64,000 nucleotides of DNA from the NCBI RefSeq assembly GCF_003337305.1, contig NZ_QPJO01000002.1:868001-932000 (forward strand), written 5' to 3'. This document shows, one piece after another, positions 38,719 through 46,932 of this stretch; positions within the stretch are counted from its first letter, which is position 1; every line of letters begins with the position of its first letter. The notes below the pieces were generated by a model. It was not told the DNA's origin. It worked only from the letters and a program-made list of their open reading frames with translations, and ran no database searches. The position numbers and the translations under genes were made by a program. The stretch comes from Winogradskyella arenosi. GTDB lineage: Bacteria; Bacteroidota; Bacteroidia; Flavobacteriales; Flavobacteriaceae.

Positions 38719-39831
38719 ATGAAAAAATATTTTATTTTATTGGCGATTTTGATGGCTTTTAGTTGTAAAGACGCGGAGAATGCAAAGGAGAATACTGATC
38801 GTGTTGAGGAGGAAATTGAAGCGATTGAAGTGGTGGAATTGAATTTAGAGCAAGCCAATCGCTTAGCGCAATTGCCTTTAAATTGTATAAATACAGAGTA
38901 TCCAAATAAATTAAGTCAGACCATTGGTAGTGCTTCAGATTTAAAAACACCTCAAGAGTTGCATCCTGCATTTTATGGTTGTTTCGATTGGCATTCTGCG
39001 GTTCATGGGCATTGGAGTTTGGTGTCGTTGTTAAAACAGTTTCCAGATTTAGATCAGAAAGATGCTATTACACAAAAACTACTTCAGAATATTTCAGAAG
39101 AACATATCGCTCAAGAGCTGCTTTATTTTGAAGGCCCGCATAATAAGTCGTTTGAGCGGACTTATGGTTGGGCGTGGTTATTAAAATTAGCGCAAGAGCT
39201 AAGAGGCTGGGACGCCCCTGCAGCGCGTCAATTAGAAGCTAATTTGCAGCCTATGACGGATCTAATCGTTAATAAGTATTTGGAGTTTCTTCCGAAGTTA
39301 AATTATCCAATACGTGTTGGGGAGCATTCTAATACGGCCTTTGGTTTGAGTTTTGCGTATGATTATGCGGTTGCTGTGCAGCATAAAGAGCTTATGCATC
39401 TTATTGAAAACAGGGCTAAAGATTTTTATAAGAATGATCAAAATTGCCCTATAGAGTGGGAGCCGAGTGGGTATGATTTTCTGTCGCCATGCTTGGAGGA
39501 GGCGGCTTTAATGAAACGTGTGTTATCTGCGGGAGACTTTGAGTTATGGGCGCGTAATTTTATGCCTCAACTTTTTGATAAGGACTTTAAGTTACCTGTT
39601 GGTGAGGTGTCTGATAGAACAGATGGGAAGTTAGTGCATTTAGATGGGGTTAATTTTTCCCGAGCATGGAGTTTGAATTATTTAGCTAAGGAAATGCCGG
39701 CGTTGAAGCATTTAACCAATGTAGCTAATCAGCATATTAATTATTCGTTGCCTAATATTGTAGGCGATCATTACGAAGGTAGGCATTGGTTAGGGAGTTT
39801 TGCTATTTATGCGCTGAACTCTATTAAATAA
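38719..39831 (+). CDS. DUF2891 family lipoprotein, first gene of the pxp operon
   Basis: 370 residues from ATG 38719 (a TTG one codon upstream is also in frame). A lipoprotein signal peptide ends at the Cys of MAFSCKD. The body matches DUF2891: 'HPAFYGCFDWHSAVHGHW', 'LLYFEGPHNKSFERTYGWAWLLKLAQEL', 'HSNTAFGLSFAYDYAV' and 'SPCLEEAALM' suggest a helical toroid like glycan-active or lyase-like enzymes, but no activity is established. Its stop codon overlaps the start of the Nramp-like gene (TAATG), so the two are translationally coupled. Confidence 0.88.
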   Translation: MKKYFILLAILMAFSCKDAENAKENTDRVEEEIEAIEVVELNLEQANRLAQLPLNCINTEYPNKLSQTIGSASDLKTPQELHPAFYGCFDWHSAVHGHWSLVSLLKQFPDLDQKDAITQKLLQNISEEHIAQELLYFEGPHNKSFERTYGWAWLLKLAQELRGWDAPAARQLEANLQPMTDLIVNKYLEFLPKLNYPIRVGEHSNTAFGLSFAYDYAVAVQHKELMHLIENRAKDFYKNDQNCPIEWEPSGYDFLSPCLEEAALMKRVLSAGDFELWARNFMPQLFDKDFKLPVGEVSDRTDGKLVHLDGVNFSRAWSLNYLAKEMPALKHLTNVANQHINYSLPNIVGDHYEGRHWLGSFAIYALNSIK

Positions 39832-41057
39832 TGATTTTAAAATTCTTAAAAAACATCGGTCCAGGACCTCTTGTGGCTGCTGCATTTATAGGTCCTGGTA
39901 CGGTTACGGTGTGTACGTTAGCGGGAGTGAACTTTGGGTTTGCGCTGTTGTGGGCGATGGTTTTATCTGTGTTTGCTACCGTTATTCTTCAAGAAATGGC
40001 CGCACGATTAGGAGTGGTGGCGCAAAAAGGTTTGTCTGAAATTATAAGAGAAGAGATAAAGTATCCGCTTGTGAAAGGTGGGGTTATGCTTCTAATTATT
40101 AGTGCTGTGGTGCTAGGAAATGCTGCTTATGAAGCGGGTAATATTAGTGGTGGTGCTTTGGGTGTTGAGGCGATAACTGGAAATCTTAGCTGGACCATTG
40201 GTGTGCTGCAGCTCAATGGAGCAAGTGTAATTATTGGGGTAATGGCGTTTATATTGCTTTATATAGGAAATTATAAAGTGTTAGAGAAAGCGTTTATAGT
40301 CTTGGTAATTTTAATGAGTTTGGCCTTCATTATAACGGCGATTTTAACCAAGCCGAATCTTCTCGATGTTTTTAAGGGGCTTATCGTTCCTGAAACTCCA
40401 AAAGGGAGTATTCTTACTATCGTGGCCTTAATTGGGACTACTGTGGTACCGTACAATCTCTTTTTGCACGCCTCATTGGCTAAGACGAAATGGAAATCTG
40501 ATCGTGATTTAGCTTTGGCTAAGCGTGATACGGTTGTCGCTGTGGTTTTAGGCGGAACGGTCTCTATGTGTGTAATTATTTCTGCGTCGGCAATACAAAT
40601 GCAAGATATTAAAAGCGCTTCTGATTTAGCTTTAGGACTTGAGCCTTTATTTGGGCGGTTTTCAAAATACTTTTTAGCTATTGGTTTGTTTGCTGCCGGA
40701 GTAACAAGCGCTATAACAGCGCCTTTAGCTGCTGCATTTGTGGCAAGTGGTTGCTTGGGGTGGGGATCGGACTTGAAATCTAGAAAATTTAGAGCGGTTT
40801 GGATGGCTATTGTCTTGTTAGGAGTGCTGTTTTCTAGTTTGGGTTTTAAATCTATTGAAATTATAAAGCTTGCTCAAGTGGCTAATGGGTTGTTGTTGCC
40901 TGTGGTGGCAGGGTTCTTGCTTTGGGTGATGAATAAATCTTCGGTTCTAGGAAAGTATGTGAATACTAAAAAGCAGAATGCCTTAGGAATTTTGATTATG
41001 GTGGTAACGATAGTTTTAGGATTAAAAGGTGTTTTAACTGTGTTTAATGTGATATAA
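39831..41057 (+). CDS. Nramp-family transporter lacking the canonical metal-binding residues
   Basis: 408 residues with about 11 hydrophobic helices. The Nramp fold is clear: 'GPGPLVAAAFIGPGTVTVCTLAGVNFGFALLW' in TM1 and 'IGTTVVPYNLFLHASLAKTKW' in TM6. The metal-ion motif DPGN of TM1 is GPGT here (G21-T24) and the TM6 MPH is VPY (206-208), so three or four metal ligands are missing. It sits between a DUF2891 lipoprotein and pxpABC, as the Nramp-like ycsG sits by the B. subtilis pxp genes. I infer transport of an organic substrate or a different ion. The stop is one base before pxpA. Confidence 0.9.
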   Translation: MILKFLKNIGPGPLVAAAFIGPGTVTVCTLAGVNFGFALLWAMVLSVFATVILQEMAARLGVVAQKGLSEIIREEIKYPLVKGGVMLLIISAVVLGNAAYEAGNISGGALGVEAITGNLSWTIGVLQLNGASVIIGVMAFILLYIGNYKVLEKAFIVLVILMSLAFIITAILTKPNLLDVFKGLIVPETPKGSILTIVALIGTTVVPYNLFLHASLAKTKWKSDRDLALAKRDTVVAVVLGGTVSMCVIISASAIQMQDIKSASDLALGLEPLFGRFSKYFLAIGLFAAGVTSAITAPLAAAFVASGCLGWGSDLKSRKFRAVWMAIVLLGVLFSSLGFKSIEIIKLAQVANGLLLPVVAGFLLWVMNKSSVLGKYVNTKKQNALGILIMVVTIVLGLKGVLTVFNVI

Positions 41058-41058
41058 G

Positions 41059-41799
41059 ATGAAAGTTAGGTCAATAGATGTAAATGCAGATGTAGGTGAA
41101 GGTGTAGGGAATGAGATGCTTTTAATGCCGTATTTGTCGTCGTGTAATATTGCTTGTGGCGGACATGCCGGTGATATTGAAAGTATGACAAGTGTGGTGC
41201 GATTAGCGAAATCTAATCAGGTGAAGATTGGGGCGCACCCCTCATTTCCAGATCGGTTGAATTTTGGGAGAACTGTAATGGAGATGTCTCCTTCTGATTT
41301 GTATACGAGTTTAAAAGCGCAAATAGAGCGTTTGCAGGTGGTGGCGGATGCTGAAGGTGTTGTTTTAAATCATGTTAAGCCTCATGGGGCTTTATATAAT
41401 TTGGCGGCTAAAGATGAAGGGGTGGCTCGTGTTGTTTTGAAGGTGCTTAAAGCGGTAAATCCGTTGTTGAAGCTGTATGCGCCATACCAATCGGAAATAG
41501 CAAAAATGGCTTTGCTTAATGGTGTTGAGGTGGTTTATGAAGCTTTTGCAGACCGCGGGTATGAGGACGATTTATCATTGGTATCTAGGGTAAAAAAAGG
41601 AGCGGTTTTACATGATAAAGAACGTGTTTTTAATCGTGTTTTGAGGATGGTAAAAGATCAAAAAATAACGGCCATAAATGGGGTGGAAGTAGCGATAAAA
41701 ATTTCAACAATTTGTGTGCATGGTGATACAGAAAATGCGGTGGAAATTGTGAAGTATTTGGTGTGTAAATTAAAGGAAAATAATATAAGGATTCAATAG
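41059..41799 (+). CDS. pxpA: 5-oxoprolinase subunit PxpA (LamB/YcsF)
   Basis: 246 residues of the LamB/YcsF family. PxpA works with PxpB and PxpC to open 5-oxoproline (pyroglutamate) to glutamate using ATP. The signature 'DVNADVGEG' opens the protein, followed by 'CNIACGGHAGD', 'KIGAHPSFPDR', 'NHVKPHGALYN' and 'EAFADRGYEDD', all conserved. One base separates it from the Nramp-like gene and six from pxpB, so the genes form one operon. Confidence 0.96.
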   Translation: MKVRSIDVNADVGEGVGNEMLLMPYLSSCNIACGGHAGDIESMTSVVRLAKSNQVKIGAHPSFPDRLNFGRTVMEMSPSDLYTSLKAQIERLQVVADAEGVVLNHVKPHGALYNLAAKDEGVARVVLKVLKAVNPLLKLYAPYQSEIAKMALLNGVEVVYEAFADRGYEDDLSLVSRVKKGAVLHDKERVFNRVLRMVKDQKITAINGVEVAIKISTICVHGDTENAVEIVKYLVCKLKENNIRIQ

Positions 41800-41805
41800 T
41801 GTTTT

Positions 41806-42537
41806 ATGGATTTTGAACTTCGATATTCGCAGTATAATGAGCGTTCTATTTTAATAGAGTGGCCGTCAATTATTGATGAAAACATTCTTAATGATGTACT
41901 GCGTTTTAAGGCGCTTATTGAAACGAATACTGTTAAAGTATTGGTTAATGTAATATCTTCATACAATTCATTATTAGTTGTTTACGGCAGTGCTATTGAT
42001 AATGTCAATGATAGTGTCTTGAGCTTGAAAAATTGGTACACTAATGAAGATAATTCTGCTGCATTGTCGTCGAGGTTGTTTGAAATTCCTGTGTGTTATG
42101 AAGAGGAATTTGCGGTCGATTTAGCGGCGTATGCTAAAGCTGTAAGTCGGTCTAAAGATGCGATTATTAATTTGCATTCTAGTGTTATTTATAAGGTTTA
42201 TTTTATTGGGTTTTTACCTGGCTTTTTGTACTTGGGAGGCCTACCTAAAAGTTTACATTTAGATCGAAAAAACACACCCGATTTAAACATAAAAAAAGGG
42301 GCTGTAGGCATCGGTGGAAAACAAACCGGAATTTATCCTCAAGATAGCCCTGGAGGATGGCACATTATTGGTAGTTCTCCGGTGGAGTTTTTTTTACCTC
42401 AAGAAACGCCGCCTTGTTTCATTAAGGCGGGAGATCGTGTTAGGTTTAAAGTCATTTCAAAGTCAGAATATTTCGAACTTAAAAAGCGCTATGCGAATGC
42501 AAGTATGAACCCTGAACAATTTTTATGTCATGATTAA
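41806..42537 (+). CDS. pxpB: 5-oxoprolinase subunit PxpB (KipI-like)
   Basis: 243 residues, homologous to the KipI half of allophanate hydrolase subunit 1. The conserved C-terminal block 'YFIGFLPGFLYLGGLP', 'RKNTPDLNIKKGAVGIGGKQTGIYPQDSPGGWHIIG' is present, as is the cyclophilin-like N domain start 'YSQYNERSILIEW'. In B. subtilis the homolog also inhibits the sporulation kinase KinA; that role does not apply here. It overlaps pxpC by 8 bases. Confidence 0.94.
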   Translation: MDFELRYSQYNERSILIEWPSIIDENILNDVLRFKALIETNTVKVLVNVISSYNSLLVVYGSAIDNVNDSVLSLKNWYTNEDNSAALSSRLFEIPVCYEEEFAVDLAAYAKAVSRSKDAIINLHSSVIYKVYFIGFLPGFLYLGGLPKSLHLDRKNTPDLNIKKGAVGIGGKQTGIYPQDSPGGWHIIGSSPVEFFLPQETPPCFIKAGDRVRFKVISKSEYFELKKRYANASMNPEQFLCHD

Positions 42538-43381
42538 AATTTTAAAATCCGGATTTTACACGTCAGTTCAAGATCAGGGCCGTTTGGGGTTTGCACAATA
42601 TGGCGTGCCTAGCTCCGGTGTAATGGATCAGTATGCTAGTAAATTTGCAAATCAGCTCTTAGGGAACGCTAAGGATGCTGCAGTTTTAGAAATGACTATG
42701 ATTGGCGCAGAACTTCAATTTCTCACAGCAACACGGATTGCTATTGCTGGAGCCGATATGGGGGCAACAATAAATGGGAAGGCTGTGGCGATGTTTAAAT
42801 CTATTAAAATTCATAAAAACGATATTTTAAGCTTTAGGCAGGCAAAAGATGGGTTTAGGACCTATGTCGCCGTTCGTGGTGGGATTTTAGCACCTCAGGT
42901 TTTGGGAAGTCGTAGTATGCTGAAAGGACTTACTGATGATTTTAAATTAAACACAGGTGAGCAATTGCATATCGAAAATGAGTTAACACTTAAAAGCGCG
43001 AAGTATGCGCGATTAAAATTCAATGGTTCTTATCTTCAAACCAAAACCTTAGATGTTTTTAAAGGGCCAGAGTTCGAAAAATTAACGCCTTCTCAAGTTG
43101 ATGAGCTTTTACAGTCTGACTATCAGGTTTCTAAATTTAACAGCCGTATGGCTTATCAACTGCAACCTTTAATTCAGAATGATTTAAAACCCATATTAAC
43201 TGGACCAGTATTGCCTGGAACAGTACAATTTACGCCTTTAGGTCAATTGGTGGTGTTAATGCGCGATTGTCAGACGACGGGAGGCTATCCTAGAGTGTTG
43301 CAATTAACTGAAAAAGCCATTCATATTTTAAGTCAAAAAACAACGGCTGATGATTTGATGTTCAGATTGGTAGCGTTCTGA
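42530..43381 (+). CDS. pxpC: 5-oxoprolinase subunit PxpC (KipA-like)
   Basis: 283 residues, allophanate hydrolase subunit 2 family. 'GFYTSVQDQGRLGFAQYGVPSSGVMDQYASKFANQLLGN' is the diagnostic N-terminus, and 'RTYVAVRGGI', 'GSRSMLKG' and 'DCQTTGGYPRVLQL' follow in the normal order. It forms the catalytic complex with PxpA and PxpB. The start overlaps the pxpB end by 8 bases, a sign of translational coupling. The operon ends here; the next gene starts 82 bases later. Confidence 0.95.
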   Translation: MIKILKSGFYTSVQDQGRLGFAQYGVPSSGVMDQYASKFANQLLGNAKDAAVLEMTMIGAELQFLTATRIAIAGADMGATINGKAVAMFKSIKIHKNDILSFRQAKDGFRTYVAVRGGILAPQVLGSRSMLKGLTDDFKLNTGEQLHIENELTLKSAKYARLKFNGSYLQTKTLDVFKGPEFEKLTPSQVDELLQSDYQVSKFNSRMAYQLQPLIQNDLKPILTGPVLPGTVQFTPLGQLVVLMRDCQTTGGYPRVLQLTEKAIHILSQKTTADDLMFRLVAF

Positions 43382-43463
43382 TGTAAGAAAGGTCTTATTT
43401 ATATTTTTTATATAAGATAAAATTGATACTTTTCCCGTAATTAAACCACGAGAACGACGTATA

Positions 43464-43973
43464 ATGAGAAATTTAGGATTATTTGTATTAGGAATTCTAT
43501 GCGGTGCTTTGGCTGTATATTTTCTAATGCATAGGGAAAGTGTTGTAACATCTCCTCCCAGAGTTACAGCACCTTCAGGGGTAATTAGCCCGGAACAAAT
43601 TAAAACCTTAGATCGTGCCTATAATGAGCGTTATAGGATCATAAACGATTCGTTGTTTAAGAATTCTAAAACCGGAGATAATCGATCGGCTTGGTATAAC
43701 ATAGAAGATTTAGAGGGGTATTTGGCTTATGCGAAGCAACAGGCCTCAAATGAAGGTTATATTCTTGACGGCCTAAGACTGTATTTAGGAGCACATCCGG
43801 ATACAAGTGAAGGGAAAGGTCTTACGACTGTTCTTCTTGTGCCTACGGGCTATAAAAATGTCTCAGAAGGCAGTATGTTACTATTTCAAGATGGCAGTCA
43901 TGATATTGAAGGGGCTGATGGTTTAGATTTTGCCGGTCACGGTAAGCCACCAAGAGCTAATTATCCGCAATAA
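43464..43973 (+). CDS. Membrane-anchored protein of unknown function
   Basis: 169 residues. One N-terminal hydrophobic segment (about 4-22, LGLFVLGILCGALAVYFLM) acts as signal anchor; the rest is soluble and periplasmic. It contains 'YNIEDLEGYLAYAKQQASNEGYILDGLRLYLGAHP', which looks helical, and a tail rich in Gly and Asp ('DGSHDIEGADGLDFAGHGKPP'). No family recognised. The next two genes follow at 12 and about 20 bases, so the three are likely one operon with the histidine kinase. Confidence 0.7.
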   Translation: MRNLGLFVLGILCGALAVYFLMHRESVVTSPPRVTAPSGVISPEQIKTLDRAYNERYRIINDSLFKNSKTGDNRSAWYNIEDLEGYLAYAKQQASNEGYILDGLRLYLGAHPDTSEGKGLTTVLLVPTGYKNVSEGSMLLFQDGSHDIEGADGLDFAGHGKPPRANYPQ

Positions 43974-43985
43974 AAAAGGTCTAGC

Positions 43986-44678
43986 ATGTCTAATTATGTT
44001 CTTGCAATGCATATTGTTGAGCTTATAGCGGCCTTAGCGGGGTCTTACTATAGCTTGAAGGTTAAAGATAAGACTTTAGCTGTTTTTGTGTGGTACCTGT
44101 GGGTAACGGTCTTTGTAGAAACTTTTGGGATGTATGGCTATATTTTACAGAATGATTACGATTATGAATGGTTTGTTTGGATAAAGAATTCGGTGTTTCG
44201 TTCTAATAATTGGCTTTATAATCTTTACCGAGTTGTGTCTATAATTTTATTCGGACAGTTTTATGAGCGGGTGATTAAAGATCCTTCAGTTACAAAACTC
44301 ATAAGAATTTTAGTAATTGCTTATGTCTGTTTTACGGTCGTTTATTTTACGATGAGCGGGACTTTCTTTATATTTTCTTTGCCTTATGGTGTTTTTGTAG
44401 AAACGTTTTTGGTGTTTGTTTTCGTTATGTTTTATTATAGGCAACTCCTAAAAAGTGATAAAATCTTATACTTCTACAAATTACCTGTTTTTTATATCAG
44501 TTCAGGCTTGTTGCTTTGGTACTTGAGTGTCACTCCGATTTTTATTTTTAATAGCTATTTAAACGTTATCAATGATAAGTTTTTAGAATTTAGAGACTTC
44601 TATCTTTTTATAGCAAATATTTCACTTTATTTATGTTATACCTTTTGTTTTCTTTTCACATTACGGAGAAAAAAATAG
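43986..44678 (+). CDS. Seven-helix-like integral membrane protein, unknown function
   Basis: 230 residues with six or seven hydrophobic helices and very few charged residues inside them (for example 'LAVFVWYLWVTVFVETFGMYGYIL' and 'GVFVETFLVFVFVMFYYRQLL'). This arrangement resembles sensor-type membrane proteins that pair with histidine kinases in Flavobacteriia. It lies immediately upstream of the kinase gene and possibly overlaps its longer reading frame, so it may supply the signal input. No named family was recognised. Confidence 0.7.
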   Translation: MSNYVLAMHIVELIAALAGSYYSLKVKDKTLAVFVWYLWVTVFVETFGMYGYILQNDYDYEWFVWIKNSVFRSNNWLYNLYRVVSIILFGQFYERVIKDPSVTKLIRILVIAYVCFTVVYFTMSGTFFIFSLPYGVFVETFLVFVFVMFYYRQLLKSDKILYFYKLPVFYISSGLLLWYLSVTPIFIFNSYLNVINDKFLEFRDFYLFIANISLYLCYTFCFLFTLRRKK

Positions 44679-44701
44679 TAAGCAATGAAGAGATAGCCTT
44701 A

Positions 44702-45463
44702 ATGTCTTACGTCATTTTTTTTGTGTTGACCATTTTAGTGGTCTTTGTGTTGTTTTTTCTCATGTTTCAAAAGCGAAAAAATCAATTATTGCTTGATAAA
44801 GTGGTGCAGCAGCAGCAATTTGATGCGGAATTAATAAAAACGCAGCAGGAAATTCAGGAAGAGACTTTAAAACACGTGGGGCGTGAGCTCCATGATAACG
44901 TAGGGCAAATGTTAGTGTTAGCGACAATGCAAATGAATGCGCTAGCTAATGGTGTAAAACAAGAGGATAAGTCTAAAGTTGATAATTCAGCTAAGGCTTT
45001 AAAAGATGCTTTAGAGGAAGTGAGAGCCTTGTCTAAATCCCTAAACAGTGATGTAATTTTTAAATTAGGATTTGAAGCGACAGTTAAAAATGAAATTGAC
45101 CGTTTAAATAAATCAGGCTTGATTCGATCTGAATTATTGGTGGTAGGCGAGAAGGTGAGTTTTGAAAATAAAAAAGATGAAGTGATTTTGTTTAGAATGC
45201 TTCAAGAGTTCTTCTCAAATACCTTAAAATATGCTGAAGCAGAGCATCTCAATGTTTCATTAGAATATGGAACGGAGAATTTAACGATTATGTTGGAAGA
45301 TGATGGACAAGGGTTTGATATGGCTACTATAACAAAAGGATCTGGTCTTATCAACTTAGAAAAAAGAGCCGAATTAATCCAAGCACAACTAGAGTTAAAG
45401 ACCAAGCAAGGGGAAGGAACAACCTTATTGTTACAATACCCGTATAAAACTAGTTGGCTGTAA
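44702..45463 (+). CDS. Histidine kinase, HPK7/NarL-partner type, orphan
   Basis: 253 residues from ATG 44702; the frame is open to 44633 inside the preceding gene. One N-terminal membrane helix (about 3-23), a coiled-coil stretch (QQQQFDAELIKTQQEIQEETLKHVG), the DHp motif GRELHDNVGQMLVLA with the phosphorylated His, then an HATPase_c domain ('RMLQEFFSNTLKYAEAEHLNVSLEYG', DDGQGFD, 'GSGLINLEKRAELI'). Such kinases normally pair with a LuxR-type response regulator gene directly downstream; none is present here, where a DinB-family gene follows instead. The signal is not known. Confidence 0.9.
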   Translation: MSYVIFFVLTILVVFVLFFLMFQKRKNQLLLDKVVQQQQFDAELIKTQQEIQEETLKHVGRELHDNVGQMLVLATMQMNALANGVKQEDKSKVDNSAKALKDALEEVRALSKSLNSDVIFKLGFEATVKNEIDRLNKSGLIRSELLVVGEKVSFENKKDEVILFRMLQEFFSNTLKYAEAEHLNVSLEYGTENLTIMLEDDGQGFDMATITKGSGLINLEKRAELIQAQLELKTKQGEGTTLLLQYPYKTSWL

Positions 45464-45493
45464 TGTAAAAAGACATTCTCGAAAACAAAGAAA

Positions 45494-45961
45494 ATGACCC
45501 AATCTGAACTTATAATTTTAAATTTTACAGAAATAAGGAGAAGAAGTATAAAACTTTGGAATGGACTACCTGAGAAATATTATAATTGGAAACCTGACGA
45601 AAAAGCTATGAGTGCGTCAGAAATGATAAGACACGTTTTGGAAGCTGATTATGGATGGAACCTTATTATTAATCAAGGAGATATGACAAATTATAAAACA
45701 CCTTGGGAAAACCGACCATTTATTAATGTTACTGATGAACTTGAATTTGCCGAACCTTATAGAGAAACATTTATGGAAAGTGTATGGCAATTTTCGGATA
45801 CGCAATTAAATGAAACTGAAATCATTCATCCAGGGAACGGAGAAAAGAAAATACTTGGAAAATATTTATTGCGGATTGGATATCACGAATCAGTTCACGC
45901 AGGACAATTTTTGTCATATTTAAGAGCAATGAAAATTGATAGACCAAAAATATGGGATTAA
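45494..45961 (+). CDS. DinB-family metal-dependent protein
   Basis: 155 residues of the DinB/YfiT-like four-helix fold. The metal His residues appear in 'MIRHVLEADYGWNL' and 'YHESVHAGQFLSYLRAMK', the usual two-motif pattern. Members transfer or bind thiols (bacillithiol-dependent or similar) or have unknown roles. The coding sequence is more A-rich than its neighbours (for example 'AATTTTACAGAAATAAGG'), and a cruciform repeat starts 14 bases after its stop, hinting at recent acquisition. Confidence 0.88.
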   Translation: MTQSELIILNFTEIRRRSIKLWNGLPEKYYNWKPDEKAMSASEMIRHVLEADYGWNLIINQGDMTNYKTPWENRPFINVTDELEFAEPYRETFMESVWQFSDTQLNETEIIHPGNGEKKILGKYLLRIGYHESVHAGQFLSYLRAMKIDRPKIWD

Positions 45962-45974
45962 AAAAACACTACAG

Positions 45975-46103
45975 CTAACAATGTATAACCGCAATTACGG
46001 AGGATTCGACTACGTCCGAATCCACTCGGAATTGCTAACGTCAGTTCTAAACCGAAAATTAACACATATTAAACCGTAACTGACGGTTATACGAGACCGT
46101 TAG
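45975..46103. repeat. Cruciform repeat element, 3' of the DinB-family gene
   Basis: Outer arms GTATAACCG (45983-45991) and CGGTTATAC (46084-46092), with CTAAC (45975-45979) and GTTAG (46099-46103) beyond. Inside: hairpin A, GCAATTACGGAGGATTCG (45991-46008) with CGAATCCACTCGGAATTGC (46017-46035); hairpin B, CGTCAGTT (46039-46046) with AACTGACG (46078-46085). The bulged hairpin A with GCTAAC ends resembles integron attC sites. The stop codon of the pseudouridine synthase gene lies in its right arm. Confidence 0.65.
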
Positions 46104-46797
46104 TATTACACGCTTTCCAAAGCGGATCATTAGGTAAAGGGGCAGTAATAAAAATATCTTCTTTTTTAACAGGATGAACAAAACTCAGCGTTCTGGCATG
46201 TAGGCTAATACTTGCATCCTTATTACTCCGATCAAAACCATATTTTAAATCGCCTTTAATTGGGCATCCTATAGCGGCTAATTGGGTTCGGATCTGGTGG
46301 TGTCTTCCGGTTTCTAGATCAATTTCTAAAAGGTAGAAATTGTCTAAAGTTTGTTTTAACTTATAATGAAGAATGGCTTTTTTACTCCCGTTAACTTCTT
46401 TGCCGTAAGCAGTAGATTTATTGTTCTTAGAGTTCTTTTTTAACCAATTTACTAAAGTGCCTTCGGGTTGTGGTGGGACATTTTTCACTAAGGCCCAGTA
46501 GGTTTTCTTAGCGGTTTTTTCAGCGAATAATTTATTTAACCGTGGTAACGCTTTACTGGTTTTAGCAAACATTACAATTCCTGTAGTTGGTCGGTCTAAA
46601 CGATGCACTACACCAAGGTATACATTGCCTTCCTTTTTATATTTCTCTTTTAAATACGATTTTACAACCTCGCTTAAGGGTTTGTCTCCTGTACGATCTC
46701 CTTGAACAATATCCCCAGCACGTTTGTTTACAACGATGATGTGATTGTCCTCATAGATAACTTGAAGGTTATTTTTATTGGAAAGGATTTTAGGCAA
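46087..46797 (-). CDS. RluA-family pseudouridine synthase
   Basis: 236 residues. Pseudouridine synthase catalytic motif 'GVVHRLDRPTTGIVMFAKTSKA' (Asp in HRLDRPTTG), 'VIYEDNHIIVVNKRAGDIVQGD' and the 'LETGRHHQIRTQLAAIGCPIKGDLKYG' block are all present, so it should modify a uridine in rRNA or tRNA; the target position is not predictable. It lacks an S4 domain. The start is TTG 46797; no ATG or GTG is available upstream before the reading frame weakens. The last few codons come from the repeat element at 45975-46103. Confidence 0.92.
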   Translation of the reverse strand: MPKILSNKNNLQVIYEDNHIIVVNKRAGDIVQGDRTGDKPLSEVVKSYLKEKYKKEGNVYLGVVHRLDRPTTGIVMFAKTSKALPRLNKLFAEKTAKKTYWALVKNVPPQPEGTLVNWLKKNSKNNKSTAYGKEVNGSKKAILHYKLKQTLDNFYLLEIDLETGRHHQIRTQLAAIGCPIKGDLKYGFDRSNKDASISLHARTLSFVHPVKKEDIFITAPLPNDPLWKACNTNGLV

Positions 46798-46932
46798 TGT
46801 AATTCTAAAGGTTAGGGTTGTTAAATAAGTATAGGGTATTCAAGATTTATTAAGGTCTATCAAGTTTTAGCTTCAAACAAAAGCTGAATGTCCGAGGACT
46901 GAGAAACTATAGTCTAATGGTCTTACTGTCCG

